Positions 22,046 to 52,789 are shown, counted from the stretch's first letter. The stretch is DNA of 64,000 nucleotides from Norana najaformis (GCA_964023275.1 OZ029929.1:5105381-5169380); one strand, 5' to 3'. Program-made: numbers and translations. The notes: a model not told the origin generated them from the sequence alone.

Positions 22046-23371
22046 ATGTCCTCTGTGATCCACATTACAGAATTCGTACTCTTTCGTCCAATCCGTGCGA
22101 CGGGTTTCCAGCGACCAACCCCGCGCGCCCTCCTCCGTCCTATGATGGGCAGCCTCCTCAGGAGACGACTCTCCTCGCGATCGCTATCGACGGCCATAAA
22201 GTCGGCGAATCTCCTCGTCTTCCGATCAACGTTGTTGGCCTGTCTCGTCATCATCCTCGTACATCTAACGGTCGTCTTTCTGCTGAGTGACCACATCGGA
22301 CGAAGCCCGAATGGACGCCGGGAGCGCGACTCTCCTCCGGTGAAGGAGGAGAGTGAGCCGGGCATTGTGGCAATAGTGAAACCGGCAGCCGTGGAAGAGG
22401 AATCGTGGAAGGGAATGGACGGGATGGCATGGAAAGAGGGAGAGTGGAGAGTGGATGATGCGCTGCCTAGACGAAGGAGCGTGAATGCGTCCGCAGAGCG
22501 GTTCTTCTCTCAGAGCACCTGCCGACAGGGACACATTCAGGGCTACGACGGATTCTGCGACCCGGTTTCTTCCTGCCTCCGTCAGTTGCGCGGCGGCGGT
22601 GGGGGATCGATCCGGGAGTCGAGACAGGATCCCCTTCCGGCGGCCACTCGCCGTAAGATCCAGAGCATGACGGGGAACCTAGATCCTGTCCACTACAGCA
22701 TCGTCCCACTTCTGGCGGACGTCCAGTGGGCCCTGGGGATCTACGGCTCAGCTGGGGAGATCGGGGTCAACACGGGAAAGTTCACCGTCGTCCTGGCGCA
22801 CAACGTGGACCCCGAGGCCGGCGAAGGGTTCTTCGTTTCGGACAACTTCGATGTCCCGCCGCCGCTGAACAGTCTCCCAGCCGGTCTGACCAAGTACCAA
22901 GTGTTCTCCGTCTACATGCGCGAGACCGGCTTCGGCGAGGACTTCTCCGGGCTGCGCAAGCTTCACGTGCACAGGGGCGACCCGACCGGACTGAGCAAAC
23001 AACTCATGCACGACTGGAACCTGCCGCAATTCCGGATGATCAGCATCGACGGAGCGATGAGCTCTGGTACGCTGACGGCTCTGGAGTGGGCGGCCTGCGT
23101 ACTCCGCGACGGTGGAGTCCTGATCGTTGACGGGGTCGACGACAGGGAGACGCGGGCGCAGGTGAGGTCCGTCCTGGGACAGTTCTTCCGCAAACACGGC
23201 TACTCGGCCTTCGCCCCGTTTCTGGCTGCAAACAACAAACTGTATCTGTGCACGACCAACTGGAAGCAGCAGTTCATCAAAAGGGTCGTGGAGAAAGGTT
23301 CCTACCTGAATCTCCGTCAAATGAACGACGACACCTGGGGATCGATGCTGACTTATATCAGGATCACGTGA
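22046..23371 (+). CDS. Intronless type II membrane methyltransferase-like protein
   Basis: One uninterrupted GC-rich frame. First in-frame ATG at 22046 (441 aa); the ATG at 22145 has better context (A at -3, G at +4) and would give 408 aa. One hydrophobic segment (about residues 61-81, STLLACLVIILVHLTVVFLLS) behind an arginine-rich N-terminus predicts a type II, ER/Golgi-type topology. After a low-complexity linker, the C-terminal domain resembles class I SAM-dependent methyltransferases of the Methyltransf_24 type: EIGVNTGKFTVVLA as a candidate SAM-binding loop, FVSDNFD, FRMISIDGAMSSG (replacing the usual DG.H), LRDGGVLIVDGVDD, and a conserved NNKLYLC. The usual GxGxG is not obvious and the histidine after DG is missing, so activity is doubtful. 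GC content is far above the flanks. Fold call moderate; substrate unknown. Confidence 0.75.
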   Translation: MSSVIHITEFVLFRPIRATGFQRPTPRALLRPMMGSLLRRRLSSRSLSTAIKSANLLVFRSTLLACLVIILVHLTVVFLLSDHIGRSPNGRRERDSPPVKEESEPGIVAIVKPAAVEEESWKGMDGMAWKEGEWRVDDALPRRRSVNASAERFFSQSTCRQGHIQGYDGFCDPVSSCLRQLRGGGGGSIRESRQDPLPAATRRKIQSMTGNLDPVHYSIVPLLADVQWALGIYGSAGEIGVNTGKFTVVLAHNVDPEAGEGFFVSDNFDVPPPLNSLPAGLTKYQVFSVYMRETGFGEDFSGLRKLHVHRGDPTGLSKQLMHDWNLPQFRMISIDGAMSSGTLTALEWAACVLRDGGVLIVDGVDDRETRAQVRSVLGQFFRKHGYSAFAPFLAANNKLYLCTTNWKQQFIKRVVEKGSYLNLRQMNDDTWGSMLTYIRIT

Positions 23372-23500
23372 TCAATAGGGTAATCGAACAAGTCGACAGA
23401 ATTTTGCGGTAAAGAATTCTAACGCATAATGTATTCAGTTGAGCGGTTCCAAGCAAAAGTAAAGGCAACCATATAGCGAATGCGCGCATTTCTTCTTGTA

Positions 23501-23615
23501 GGCCATATGGTGGACGAATCTCAGAGTCTTGGACACGGGAAAGTTCAGCGTGGGACTTGCCGTCTACTTCCCAGCCCATGCTGGTATCGGATTTCAACCG
23601 CGCGGTGACAGGCAT
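23501..23615 (+). pseudogene. Decayed fragment of a second methyltransferase-like copy
   Basis: 130 bases after the intact gene, one frame reads DTGKFSVGLAVYFPAHAGIGF, which parallels NTGKFTVVLAHNVDPEAGEGF in the intact protein. Just upstream, in another frame, GPYGGRISE parallels GIYGSAGEI. A frameshift separates them and nothing recognisable follows. Best read as the remnant of a tandem duplicate. Confidence 0.55.
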
Positions 23616-24187
23616 ATATAATCATATCCTAGGTCGTCAAGCATGCCATCTGATTAACCTCCATCTCCACCATTTGCTCGGTTCCTTATTCCAACTCCAC
23701 CTAACTGTTCGTCTCGTCTGCTACATCATCGCTGGGAAGTTTTCCGGAATGCAGCTGCAGGATGCGGTCGTCATGTACTGGAGCGAACGTCTACATGTAA
23801 AGCTCTTTCGTGTAAGCCCATTGAATCTCCTTTAATTTTCCTCCACAACATGTATCATCACAAAAGCCACTCGACTTCGTTAACGGTCTTTCTACACTGC
23901 GAAACTTTTAAAGAAGCCCCTGAAGTGGGTGGGAAATGGTGAGAGTGTCATGTCATTTATTTAGCAGATGATTACATTTGTAGGAAGCTGGGGTTCGTAA
24001 AGAATACGATGAAGAATGTTTCCATTTTCCTGCCGTATTGCATTAGGCTACGGCGGTGCCTTCATAATCTAAGCAAAACATCTATGCTATGTAATATTAT
24101 ATTAATGTTATATGTTGCATAATTTATTATTCTGCTGTGTTGGATGTAAAATAGCCCACAACCCTACAGTACACACAGCAAGGATCC

Positions 24188-24262
24188 AGGCACTCAGTCA
24201 AAACAAAATCGACAGGCAAAAGGATCCAGTTCCAGGTCAAGATCCAGGAGTCAGTCAGCCAT
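24188..24262 (-). repeat. ATTACG-tailed dispersed repeat, copy A4 (fragment)
   Basis: Core only: GGCACTCAGTCAAAACAAAATC, then AGGCAAAAGGATCCAG and a CAAGATCCAGGAGTC segment. Confidence 0.7.
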
Positions 24263-24671
24263 TTTCAGGCAGTCAGACATCGGCCATTTTCAGATGCTAG
24301 AAATTTCACAGCCTAGGCACACACACACGTTTGGATACTGGAAATATCGCTTTCAATTCCACTCTTGGGTACTGGAAATTCCACATACTATACCAGTGTT
24401 GGATGCTGCAAATTTGAAATAATTAGGCTAATTGTGCAGTTGTTTGATAATAGCCTATAAAGGTTTTACGACAATCTTTTCGTGTGCAAGTATTTATTTT
24501 AATCTTTATGTACCCATGACAAGCATATTTGCCGATATTTTCATAAGTAGGCCTATAATAGCCAACACATGTAGGCTATGTACACGGCATGTAGGCCTAT
24601 ATATAGTCGTACAGCGTAGGCTATAGGCCTACACATGAAGACTTCCGTATCGTTGTGATAGGTAGGCTAAC

Positions 24672-24960
24672 CGTTTGTTCTCACGAAAGCTTTTGGGCTC
24701 TGAAAAATGCTTAATCACAGTGAACGGGTTATGATTAACCAATAAATAATGATATGGATGAATTTTTGTTAGTAAACAAGGCCCCCTGGTTCTCATGGAA
24801 GCTTTTGGGCAGTGAAGATATGCTTAATTACAATACGCATGCTTTGATAAACACAATAAATAATGACATGGATAAATTTCCGTTAGTAAACAAGGCCCGC
24901 TGGTTCTCCCGACAGTTTTTGGCCGCCGAAGAAATGTTACTGTCATTCAAACACCATTCA
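24672..24960. repeat. ~114-bp tandem repeat, about 2.5 copies
   Basis: Landmarks TGGTTCTC..GAAGCTTTTGGG recur at 24672, 24786 and 24899, and AATAAATAATGAYATGGATR with GTTAGTAAACAAGGCCC sits between them. Adjacent 24290-24420 has shorter degenerate GGATACTGGAAAT units. Confidence 0.75.
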
Positions 24961-25089
24961 CCGTAGGCGTCCGACTTCTGGATCTTGACCAGGAACCGGA
25001 CCCTTTCGCCTATCGATTTTGTATTGACTAAGCGCCTGTGAATAAGCTGGTTCCCGCGACTTGGCTCTCGATGGGCGCTGTAAAAATCG
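24952..25089 (+). repeat. ATTACG-tailed dispersed repeat, copy A5 (fragment)
   Basis: GATCTTGACCAGGAACCGG ... AAGCGCCTGTGAATAAGC ... GGGCGCTGTAAAAATCG; the terminal ATTACG tail is lost. Confidence 0.75.
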
Positions 25090-25094
25090 AACCC

Positions 25095-25370
25095 CAGGCG
25101 CAGAGGTTAGGCCTCGAGGGTCTGATTAAGCCTCTTGAACTTTGGCCTGGGTCTCGTGGATTTTGGCCGAGGCCTCACGAGTGCTGGCCCGGCTCGGCAT
25201 CGTTGATCTTCCTTCGTGGGTCCAGTCCTAGACTGTCTTGGCCTCTCCCTCGTGGATCTTGACCTCTTCGTCCTCGTTGGTCCAGGCCACGACAGTTCTG
25301 GCCTCGACCACAAGGGTCCTTGCTTAGTATAGGTCTTGGCCTCACGCGTTCTAGTCTCGGCAACGTTTAC
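25095..25370. repeat. Degenerate GC-rich minisatellite
   Basis: Around ten loose units of about 22-26 bp built on CTTGGCCTC...CGTGGATCTT. It creates spurious Arg/Gly/Pro-rich frames on the minus strand. Confidence 0.65.
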
Positions 25371-25583
25371 GTGACTGTACAATCTCGAAACTAAACTGGC
25401 TTCATCTGGGCTATAAATTTGTAAATGAGGGCGAGTTGATTTTAAAATGCCGATTCTGCCCTATAGGAAACGCCTTAGATCAGAACATTATTAGAAAGGA
25501 AACAACAAATAGTCGTATCAGGGATGATATCCACCGATGCTCTGCACGGGCTTCGGCAAACTCGGTAATTGCACCACTTCACA

Positions 25584-25597
25584 GTTGCCATGGAAAC
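25584..25597. promoter_or_regulatory. Candidate RFX X-box
   Basis: GTTGCCATGGAAAC is a textbook X-box, the binding site of RFX factors that drive ciliary genes. CACGTGATCACG follows about 50 bases later, in a locally CpG-containing stretch. No coding exon could be linked to it, so it may be a distal element or chance. Confidence 0.4.
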
Positions 25598-26644
25598 AGC
25601 TCCATTTATGCCGTAGCCGTAAAAACGTGCATTAAGCACCTGACCACGTGATCACGGAAACGCAGTGATTTTCGCCATCTCTGTCTAGCCACCTCGTTCA
25701 GTTGCAAGAGACCGCTTTTGCAAAATTTTTGGCAACATCCCTGAAAAAATCAGCGTTTTTCTGAAAATTCTGAGTTTTCTTGCATGCAGGAAAGATCCCG
25801 AGAGGTATACAAGTTATCGAAAAGAAACAGTTTAACGATGAATTCAAATCAGAGAAGACCATGCCGTTTATTTTGACGGGTCCACGTCAAAATTCAAGGC
25901 ACAACATACACAGCTGTACATCGTTTTCACTGCAGTTAATGTAAATGCCTAGATCTTTCCAGGAATGTGATGCTTATACATTTTACAGCCTCTGCCCATA
26001 GTATGTTCAGTGTCACGACCTTTGGGTAATTTTTGGGTGGGTTGAAAAATCCCTGAACCAAATTCAGTTCAGTGCTATTTCAACAAAAAATCCAAACTAC
26101 GTCCTTGACTGAAATTCAGTTCAATTTGTAGTCCTTCAATCAGACCTTGAGCTATTTTTTTAATAGCAGAAACAGTAAGCCATTTCAAAAACAAAGCACA
26201 ACACAATGCAAATGAGACAATTTACAGCCAGTAAAAGCATCTCAACTGATGCTGCCGCTCTCCTGATGTGCAGTGCCATAGAGAGCAGTCTCTCCAGCGA
26301 CACATAATAAAATGCTAACGATGAAAACGCCAAAGCTTTGTAAAACAACACAATAGCGACCAAAAATGACGACCTAGTTATAGCACTAAATAGTTTCAAT
26401 GGAAACTTAAAAAGGTTAAACCAATGTCATTATCATGCAAGGCTACTCACATTCAGAAAAATACTTCACTCGCTATGCAATGTGTATTACAGAGCTGACA
26501 CAATCGTGACTAGATCGCCTACTTACTCGCTTCTGTTGAAGACCAAAATAAATTAGAATCAAAGGAAACTTGGCTAAAACAGTTGACTTGGTTGCACTAT
26601 ACAGGGCATCGTTTCAACCTTAGTCACAACTAATGAATGGTCTC

Positions 26645-26700
26645 GTAACTCACTTTTATTTGGGTCACACATGTAACTCACTTTTATTTGGGTCACACAT
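26645..26700. repeat. Exact 28-bp tandem duplication
   Basis: Two identical head-to-tail copies of a unit starting GTAACTCACTTTTATTTGGG. Confidence 0.9.
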
Positions 26701-28951
26701 GCCTCAGATTCACACTGACGTGCAACAATATGTGCTTTAAAAATTTACGAATCCAATTACATTGTGTCAGTAGTGGTTCTACCCATGCACTTTGCTACAG
26801 GAAACAGTGGGGGTGGATCAGTGGAAAGACTGAACAGGGGCTAAATGAATGGACAATGCATCACTGAGGAGGAGATATACTCTTAACCAGTGAAATGAAA
26901 CTTCCTTCCTCCCGTACATATCGTACCCTGTAGGGCTTTCTATTTCCCTACACAGCCAGAAGGCATCCCTCTTTCTGCACTGAACTTTTTCATCTAGCAC
27001 AAGTTAGCCTATTTCCCCTTATAAAAAGCACAAAAGGCCCTGGATTCCAGCAATGAACATGTATCTAAACAGCAAATAGTTGACTTAAACAAGTCTAGAT
27101 GACGAGACTAACACATGGGTCCAACATAAACCAAACAGTTATTAAATCTGGCTCAGTTCAAACAAATATCTGAATCACTAGCCCAATTATTGGCAGCTGG
27201 TCAGATATCCAGTATCGGCATCACTGTCTAATCTGACCCTTAAACATACAGTAGATTACAAAGGCTGAAATAATTGGCCTATGGAGAGTGAGGTCAATTA
27301 CCTTGGATCAGAACGGTCTAAACCTTTCCAACAGAAACACCCTCAGTCCACTCTTATCACAGATAAGGTGAACTTATATATTATAAATAGGTAAAGATTT
27401 AAAGGATAGGTAAAGTATAATAAAGTATAAGACAATCATACTGACTATGTTCCTTTACCAACTACAATGCTTAGAGGCGTGACCCTGGGGTTGGAGGATA
27501 GTCCGACTAAAGAATGTGCACAACGAGGTAGGAATGACTGTTTTAATTAAAGGCGGAACGACTCAACGTACCAAGGAGAATCTCTCTGACTAGATTCGAG
27601 GAGATACACAACATAAGTGATATGTTGAGGCGAGATATGGTAACCGTCTTTTCTCCCACTGAATTTTGCCCTCGGCTGCTTAACGCAGATTGCATCGCAT
27701 TGTCTCAAACTATAAAGATGCACTGGTCAGACATTTTTATGAGGGGCCACACAAAATGTTCTCTCGCAATTACAATCTCTTGCTACATCTGCTGTTCACC
27801 TCGGTAAAAGATTCTTTGCAGGCCTTGTCTATGATCAAATATTTTGCCGGATTTGCAAACATGACAACTGATTTAACAACTGAACAACATTATGCGTACA
27901 TGTTGCAGTCAGAATTCAAAACTGTCAATCCTACATGCTCCAAAATTCTGACAAGAATTTAGCAAACACCGAAGGCCAAATAACTTCATTCATTCATTCA
28001 TTCAGAACATTTATAGCGTAACTACAGTGTAACGACAGCTCATATATAACAGGAATGATTACTGTACCACTCTGGAAGAAGACAATGGACTCCATGACAT
28101 AAAGAAAGACCAGAATGGACAGGAAACAGATATGTGAATCAGTGAAAATAAGTTCAGAATTTTAAACAGATTACTGTTTGACAAGATCGAAATTGATAAA
28201 AAAAAATTTCCAGGGATGACAGTCACTGTAATAGCTAAGCTGCCTGAATAGAAAAGGAAGATCAAAAACGCAAGATCAGAAGTGCACAAAACTGTTAGGA
28301 AAAAGCCAGAGCAGGAGCACAATTACAAAGATCAGAATAGTCAAAAACTAGGTAAGTCATGATACAAAGGACAAAAATTAACGGTATTCTACCTACAGAT
28401 ATCGACCAGTTTGACCATAAAGCTGAAGCATCAAATGCAAATGGAACTCCACAGATATATCAAAATAGCTGACAAACAAGGCAGATACATTAGATAAAAA
28501 TCACTAGAGAGAAACTACAACTGTAAAATATATGCAAGGAATGTTAGGATTAATTCAAAACTGTGAGCACAATACCAACACTGTTTTACGGCATTCAAAA
28601 CTGCAAATAAAAATACGAAAACTGCGTTCTAAACGAGAACTGAAAACCTGAAAAATGTAGCACGCTTCACACTAGGTAACAAGGAATATACCAGACCACA
28701 ACAAACGTCATGGAACTGAAAACGAGATCATATCTGCAAATAACTGACAATGACAGTAATACATCTGCATGCAAGCTGCTAATAAATATGTAAATCACTA
28801 AACAACGGATGTACGAAAGTAGGAACACTAGAATACCTCATAACGCAGTGCCATGGATTTGAACACTTGTGACAAAAACAGCTATAGGTAAAAACAGTCA
28901 GTTTACTTTGTAACGTAAAGCAATGGAATGCTTGCAAAGCATCAGTTACAA

Positions 28952-29008
28952 TTCCTCGCTCAGTCGATGGACATATGGCATGTTAACAAATGCAATACTT
29001 ACTTACGT
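28952..29008 (+). repeat. CTTA-tailed repeat, family B
   Basis: TTCCTCGCTCAGTCGATGGA, then a CATATGGCATGTTAACA segment and CTTACTTAC; same unit as 50885-51058. Confidence 0.7.
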
Positions 29009-29993
29009 GAAATAGTTTTAACCTGAACTGCAATCGCAACACAGCACAGACAGAATTTGATCCAAAGCGAACTGGGTCAGGTCACGAACTTATAGTTACA
29101 CATCCATTCCAGCGCACTTACGTCAGTGGTCGATTCCAATAAACACAACTTCCACACATCAAACATTTCATGGGACATTTACGTAGCGCCAATGTAACAT
29201 GATCTAGGATGTGGCTAAAACTCTTTAACATGATGCTGCTTTGCAAGAAGATTCTGGAGCAGGTATGTCGATACAGGATTCTCTTTTTGACGGCAGCACA
29301 GATCCAAACTCAGCAATGTTCGCACAGTATGCGCCAAAAATTTTACGCAAACAATAAATACATAAACACATTCATAAACAAATATTCTATGAAGCCGATA
29401 AAATTTCCTAGAACAACAAACACATGGCCACAGCACAACAACAGCTCATTAACGGAAATGAACAACGTAATGACATTAAAAACCAACAACGACAATTGAA
29501 ATAGAAAACCTCGCTCAAACCCGTTCTGGATTATCTTCTCCTCTGACAAAGGCTTTCATTATGTGCAGTTCAATATGCACTTAAATCACAACTGATTTAA
29601 GTTGAATAAATTCAACTTTATTGAATTTACTTGAATAAACTTGAATTTATGTCATAAGTAGTGATGGCATAAATAAAGAGTAGTAAAACGGTAAATTTAA
29701 ATGAAAATGAGGATAATAATCTATTATAAATAGGTTTAAATATGTTCAAATATGATCCTAGTATAAATAAAAGTTCAATAATAATGCAAATAGTAATAAT
29801 AATACTAATAGCAGGAATGCTTGACAAAACCTTAAGCATAATTACATCAACAAGCGCACAATGAATACAGCAATCAGGCAAAGAACTTTGTTACTCTTAA
29901 ATGCATTATGCTCACAATTTCAAGCACAACATAAATAAATAAATAAATAAATAATAACACATAAAAATAATAAGACTATTAAGATTTATGAAT

Positions 29994-30738
29994 CAGTGAT
30001 GGGCAAGTCCCAAATCAAATCTATGCATCAAATCTAGAATCTTTCAGCCTTAATCTCAACTCCCAAACCTCAAATCAAATCCCTGATCTTTGACCCAAAT
30101 CTCAAATCCTAAAACGATGATGAATCCCAATTCAATTTCAATTCCCACTGGTAAAGAATAAACAGTTTTTTGCACCCAAGTCAACCATGTCATTCAAGCA
30201 TCACATGTAGGCAATCTACCTAAACTACATCTGAAATGTTTCAAAAAGATTAAAATGCTTTGTTTAGAACTATCTTCAACACTGTCTGCACAAATTGCCC
30301 CATTTTAACATTAGCAGATTCTACTGGAATGTCATTTGCCTCACTGAAATCAAAGATTCGACAGATCATGAAGAAAACCTGAAGTGACAAACAAGTTTGA
30401 CAGCACAAGCAATTTCTAGCGGGCTTAGTTGTTTACTAACAGATTTTATTTTTAAATGCAGTACTTCTCACATAGACTCCGCTAACGATATCTTGTCAGT
30501 ACTGGTTGGTACCTTCCGGATCTTACACATGACCAATTTTTGTGTACAGTGGTAGAATAAATTACATCCACGGTCACCGCATACAAAATACATATTACTT
30601 AGACCAACTTGTAAAACTGTGAAAATCTAGCAAAGCAAATCGAATTGCTAAAATTGTTGAATCAATTCATACCCCTTTTCTAAATAGAATCTCAACTGGG
30701 CTTCAAATCTAATTTGCAGCCTGGTTTGCCCATCACTG
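29994..30738. mobile_element. hAT-type MITE, 745 bp
   Basis: Terminal inverted repeats CAGTGATGGGCAA (left) and TTGCCCATCACTG (right), 13 bp, perfect; this is a classic hAT terminus. Flanking octamers TTATGAAT and GTAGGAAT match at 6 of 8 positions, as expected for an aged 8-bp target duplication. There is no transposase frame, so the element is non-autonomous. Confidence 0.8.
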
Positions 30739-31253
30739 GTAGGAATGAATTGCTGTTGGGTTCATGAATGCATAAATAATGAAGAAAAGTTATGCATGTG
30801 ACGAGAAGTACCGAATCACAAGGAACATAAATGATTGTTGCAAAATTTTTCAAAAATATTCACAGGGCAAGAATGACATGCAAAAAACATTTTCTAAATC
30901 ATCAAAAAACAATTTACGTAAGAGGTTTTACGCACAACAGCTACACGCTCACACAGATATTGGGTATCCTAATAATGCACAGGTCAATCACAGTGCACAC
31001 AAATTATGCGCATACATTACAACATTACAGTGCTGACAAATTGCGTGCATAATTAAAGCACAGAAGAACTGTTTCATATTCCATAAGTTATTGCACCGTT
31101 GCAGAAACCCTACGTAGAAACGACTGACAACAGGAATGTTTGCGGTTGCTCACGGGAATTTGATAAATAAGTGTCTGCCCCAAAGTAAGCTTTCACAAAA
31201 ATGACTGGAATTTGCCAACAAATTGTAGAAAAATAAGATCATACAGACGATTT

Positions 31254-50057
<18,804 letters not shown>

Positions 50058-50108
50058 ACTAGTCACCTGCAACACATTTAACAGGTAAATGTCACCGCGC
50101 GCATCACA

Positions 50109-50225
50109 AATCAATAACAGACGCGAAGGCAGAGCCAGAGGCAGAGACAGAGGCAGAGCCAGAGGGAAAGACAGAGGCAGAGGCAGAGTCAGAGGGAGAG
50201 ATAGAGGCAGAGGGAGAGATAAAGC
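50109..50225. repeat. AGAGGC hexanucleotide repeat
   Basis: Interrupted (AGAGGC)n purine-rich tract just upstream of the first MYT1 coding exon; it makes Arg/Gly-rich and Leu/Pro-rich spurious frames. Purine tracts of this kind can form triplex DNA. Confidence 0.85.
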
Positions 50226-50884
50226 AAGCCACGAGCCGCCGGACAACTTCGAGACGGTAATGAGCCTCCATACAGCGAACAAATCGTTGATCAGCAAATC
50301 ACAACACAGCAATTTGTGGTAGCAGAATAGCGTCTCTGCGTCAGTCCATTCTTCCATCCATCTGTCCCGTACTTCTATGTCACCACGTAAGGAGGGCCAG
50401 TGGATCGGCATCCCACTGAACAACCAGATGGTTGGATGGACACCACCTTTAGTACAGTGTTTGCATTAAACGAAAGAGTGCCACCCATAATCCGCCTGTA
50501 AATACACCCTTGCCTCAGTCCACTCATCTGTCCATCTATTCGTTGGCCACCGCAGTTACTCTAGCGCCAGGTAACAAGACTCTGCGGGGACCCTAAACTC
50601 TTAGGAGTGGCATCACTAGGGTACTGGTTTACCACGTCAGAAGTCCTGGACTGGTACGTCATTGTATGTCTATATTTCCCACCAGTGCAGGATGATATTC
50701 AAAATATCAGTTCCTGTGGCGGCCCGATACTCAGCTCTAAACGAGCTAAACAGGCCAGTCGTGTAACCCGCAATGTTTAAGAACATTTCATACCCAAGCC
50801 TCGTTAGAAGATGACCACAGAGCCGTCAGGTCAGGACCTCAACTTCTGTCAGGCCTCACGTCTTTATGACGTCTACCACGCCTA

Positions 50885-51058
50885 TGATTCCTCGCTCAGC
50901 CGATGGACACATGGCGTGTTAACGTATGTCTTACTTACTTACTTACACACAGACAGACACGGACACAGAGACAGACACACAGACTCCACAGCCTACGATT
51001 CCTCGCTCAGTCGATGGACACATGGCGTGTTAACACATGTCTTACTTACTTACTTACG
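50885..51058 (+). repeat. CTTA-tailed repeat, family B, two copies
   Basis: GATTCCTCGCTCAGCCGATG ... GGCGTGTTAACGTATGTCTTAC and a second copy 110 bases later, each ending in (CTTA)n. The first tail is interrupted by (ACAG)n. Confidence 0.75.
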
Positions 51059-51362
51059 AAATCAATTCATCATAATATTTGCAAGAAAACTGCATATCAT
51101 TTGTAATACAGTCAAACTGTCATGACATCAAAACATACAGACAAACGGAAGCCAAGTTCCCCTAAATTCCAAATTACATAAGCAAAGGCTTTTGTTATGT
51201 ATTTCCATAATTCAATACCAGGGCCATCAAAGCCTCAACATCTTTAAATGTACTACAGCTGTTGGCAGTAACTGTGTGGCAATGGACAGTAACTGTGGCC
51301 CACCATCAGATGTATAATTTCTGGTCAAACAACTAATCTTACTTATAGACAGTACACATAAC

Positions 51363-51363
<1 letters not shown>

Positions 51364-51395
<32 letters not shown>
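51364..51395. repeat. (AT)n microsatellite
   Basis: About 14 uninterrupted TA units. Confidence 0.95.
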
Positions 51396-51396
<1 letters not shown>

Positions 51397-52789
51397 TATA
51401 TATAACGGTTTTTACTAATTTTTCTCCACGTTTACATCCTAACACAATAAACTAAGCGCTACATGGTCAACGATCAAGCGGTTGCAAATTCGACTCTGTG
51501 TAACAATCCTGGGCAAGTTTTTGCACACATCGTGCCTCTGTCACCAAGCAGAATAATTTGGTACTGGCATAAGCTGGGAAGTAAACACAAGTCCTACAAT
51601 GCACTGGCCCCGTGACCAGGGCCTCGAGATTCGTCCACTGCCAGTTCAATGGCCAAAGTTTAAAAGGGAGCTTTACTTTACCGTAAACTAACAAGGCATC
51701 AGAAGACAGCAATAAGCAGTTGCAAGAAGAACAATTGCTAAAAGTCCTTGATGTTATCGTGCTAATGGGCGGCATTAACGCTGCTTGCGACTCAGGCAAA
51801 GATCTTTCAACCTCTCAGTTGTGACAAATTACACTTCAATACCACCGAAGTGCAAAATGTCATTACCTAACCTTACCTTACTCACAGCGCATATACCCTC
51901 CAGTACACGTTGACACATGCAGCATAACTTTCCATACTCTTAATTCTGATAAGTACAGTCACTGTCCACTGCTACACCGTAGTGTAGCAATGGACAGTAA
52001 CTGTGGCCCACCATCAGACAGATATGTATACTTTTTATTAATCAGACTAGCCAGGTCCAGTCATCTAACAACACCACTGTTCTATGTTATGTGTGTTCGG
52101 CTTAACTACTCTGTACCCAATCAGGCTACATTTCTGTGCTAAGGGCCCATATGCACCAGCAGGGCTTAAGTTATTTGCCAACTAACGCCTACGCCTCGAC
52201 TACAGTCTCGACTCGCAGCCTTCAACAAGTGCTATGCACAAGTCTGGTTTAGGCAACCGACTAACTTGTCACGAATTAAGATTTATGTGGTAATTTTTCA
52301 CACAGGGTTTCTCTAATATTAATGTGGTTTTGCTGATCGTGCATGTACGACAATAAATCTGGCGAGAAAACAGAAATATATTCATGTTCTCTAGCTTAAT
52401 ATAATCATGAGGTATGTGCATAGGGTTGTTTCAAACACAAATGATATTTATTCTTAGTATTTTTAGTTAAAGCCAGGACAGTTCAGAACAGTATTTACAT
52501 TTTCAGTTTTATTATTCATATTATTGTTGAGACTGATTCAAGTGGATTCCGACGGTCCCTAAACACTAGATGACTTCAAAAACTTTGTAATATCGACAAA
52601 TTGTGACAGTTGCGATTTTATTTCACTACGCTAGGACGTGGGCCTGGTTGTGAAGTGGACTAGTATTAGTCTGGGCGTAATGCGTAAGTACCCCACTTGC
52701 ATACTGCTTCTATCTATGGGTCAGGCATAAGTCTGGGACTAGCAATTATCCCGTTGTCATGCATATGGGCCCAACTTTGAAAAACAAGA

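Larger units (their letters stand above)
23616..31253. other. Intergenic region, no gene seen
   Basis: 7.6 kb between the methyltransferase-like remnant and the MYT1 stop codon. It holds the repeats, X-box and hAT element listed separately, plus an (ATTC)n run near 27985 and two adjacent small palindromes at 29579-29616. Part of it next to 31254 must be MYT1 3' UTR; I could not fix the poly(A) site. Confidence 0.5.

Noticed and set aside
22726-23320. 134- and 190-residue ORFs overlapping the methyltransferase-like gene
   Set aside because: Frame shadows of a GC-rich coding sequence; only the 22046-23371 frame shows a membrane anchor and domain motifs.
25107-25382. Arg/Pro/Gly-rich ORF of 91 residues
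   Set aside because: Read through a degenerate minisatellite; no start context or homology.
50089-50322. Arg/Gly-rich plus-strand ORF of 77 residues
   Set aside because: Translation of the AGAGGC repeat.
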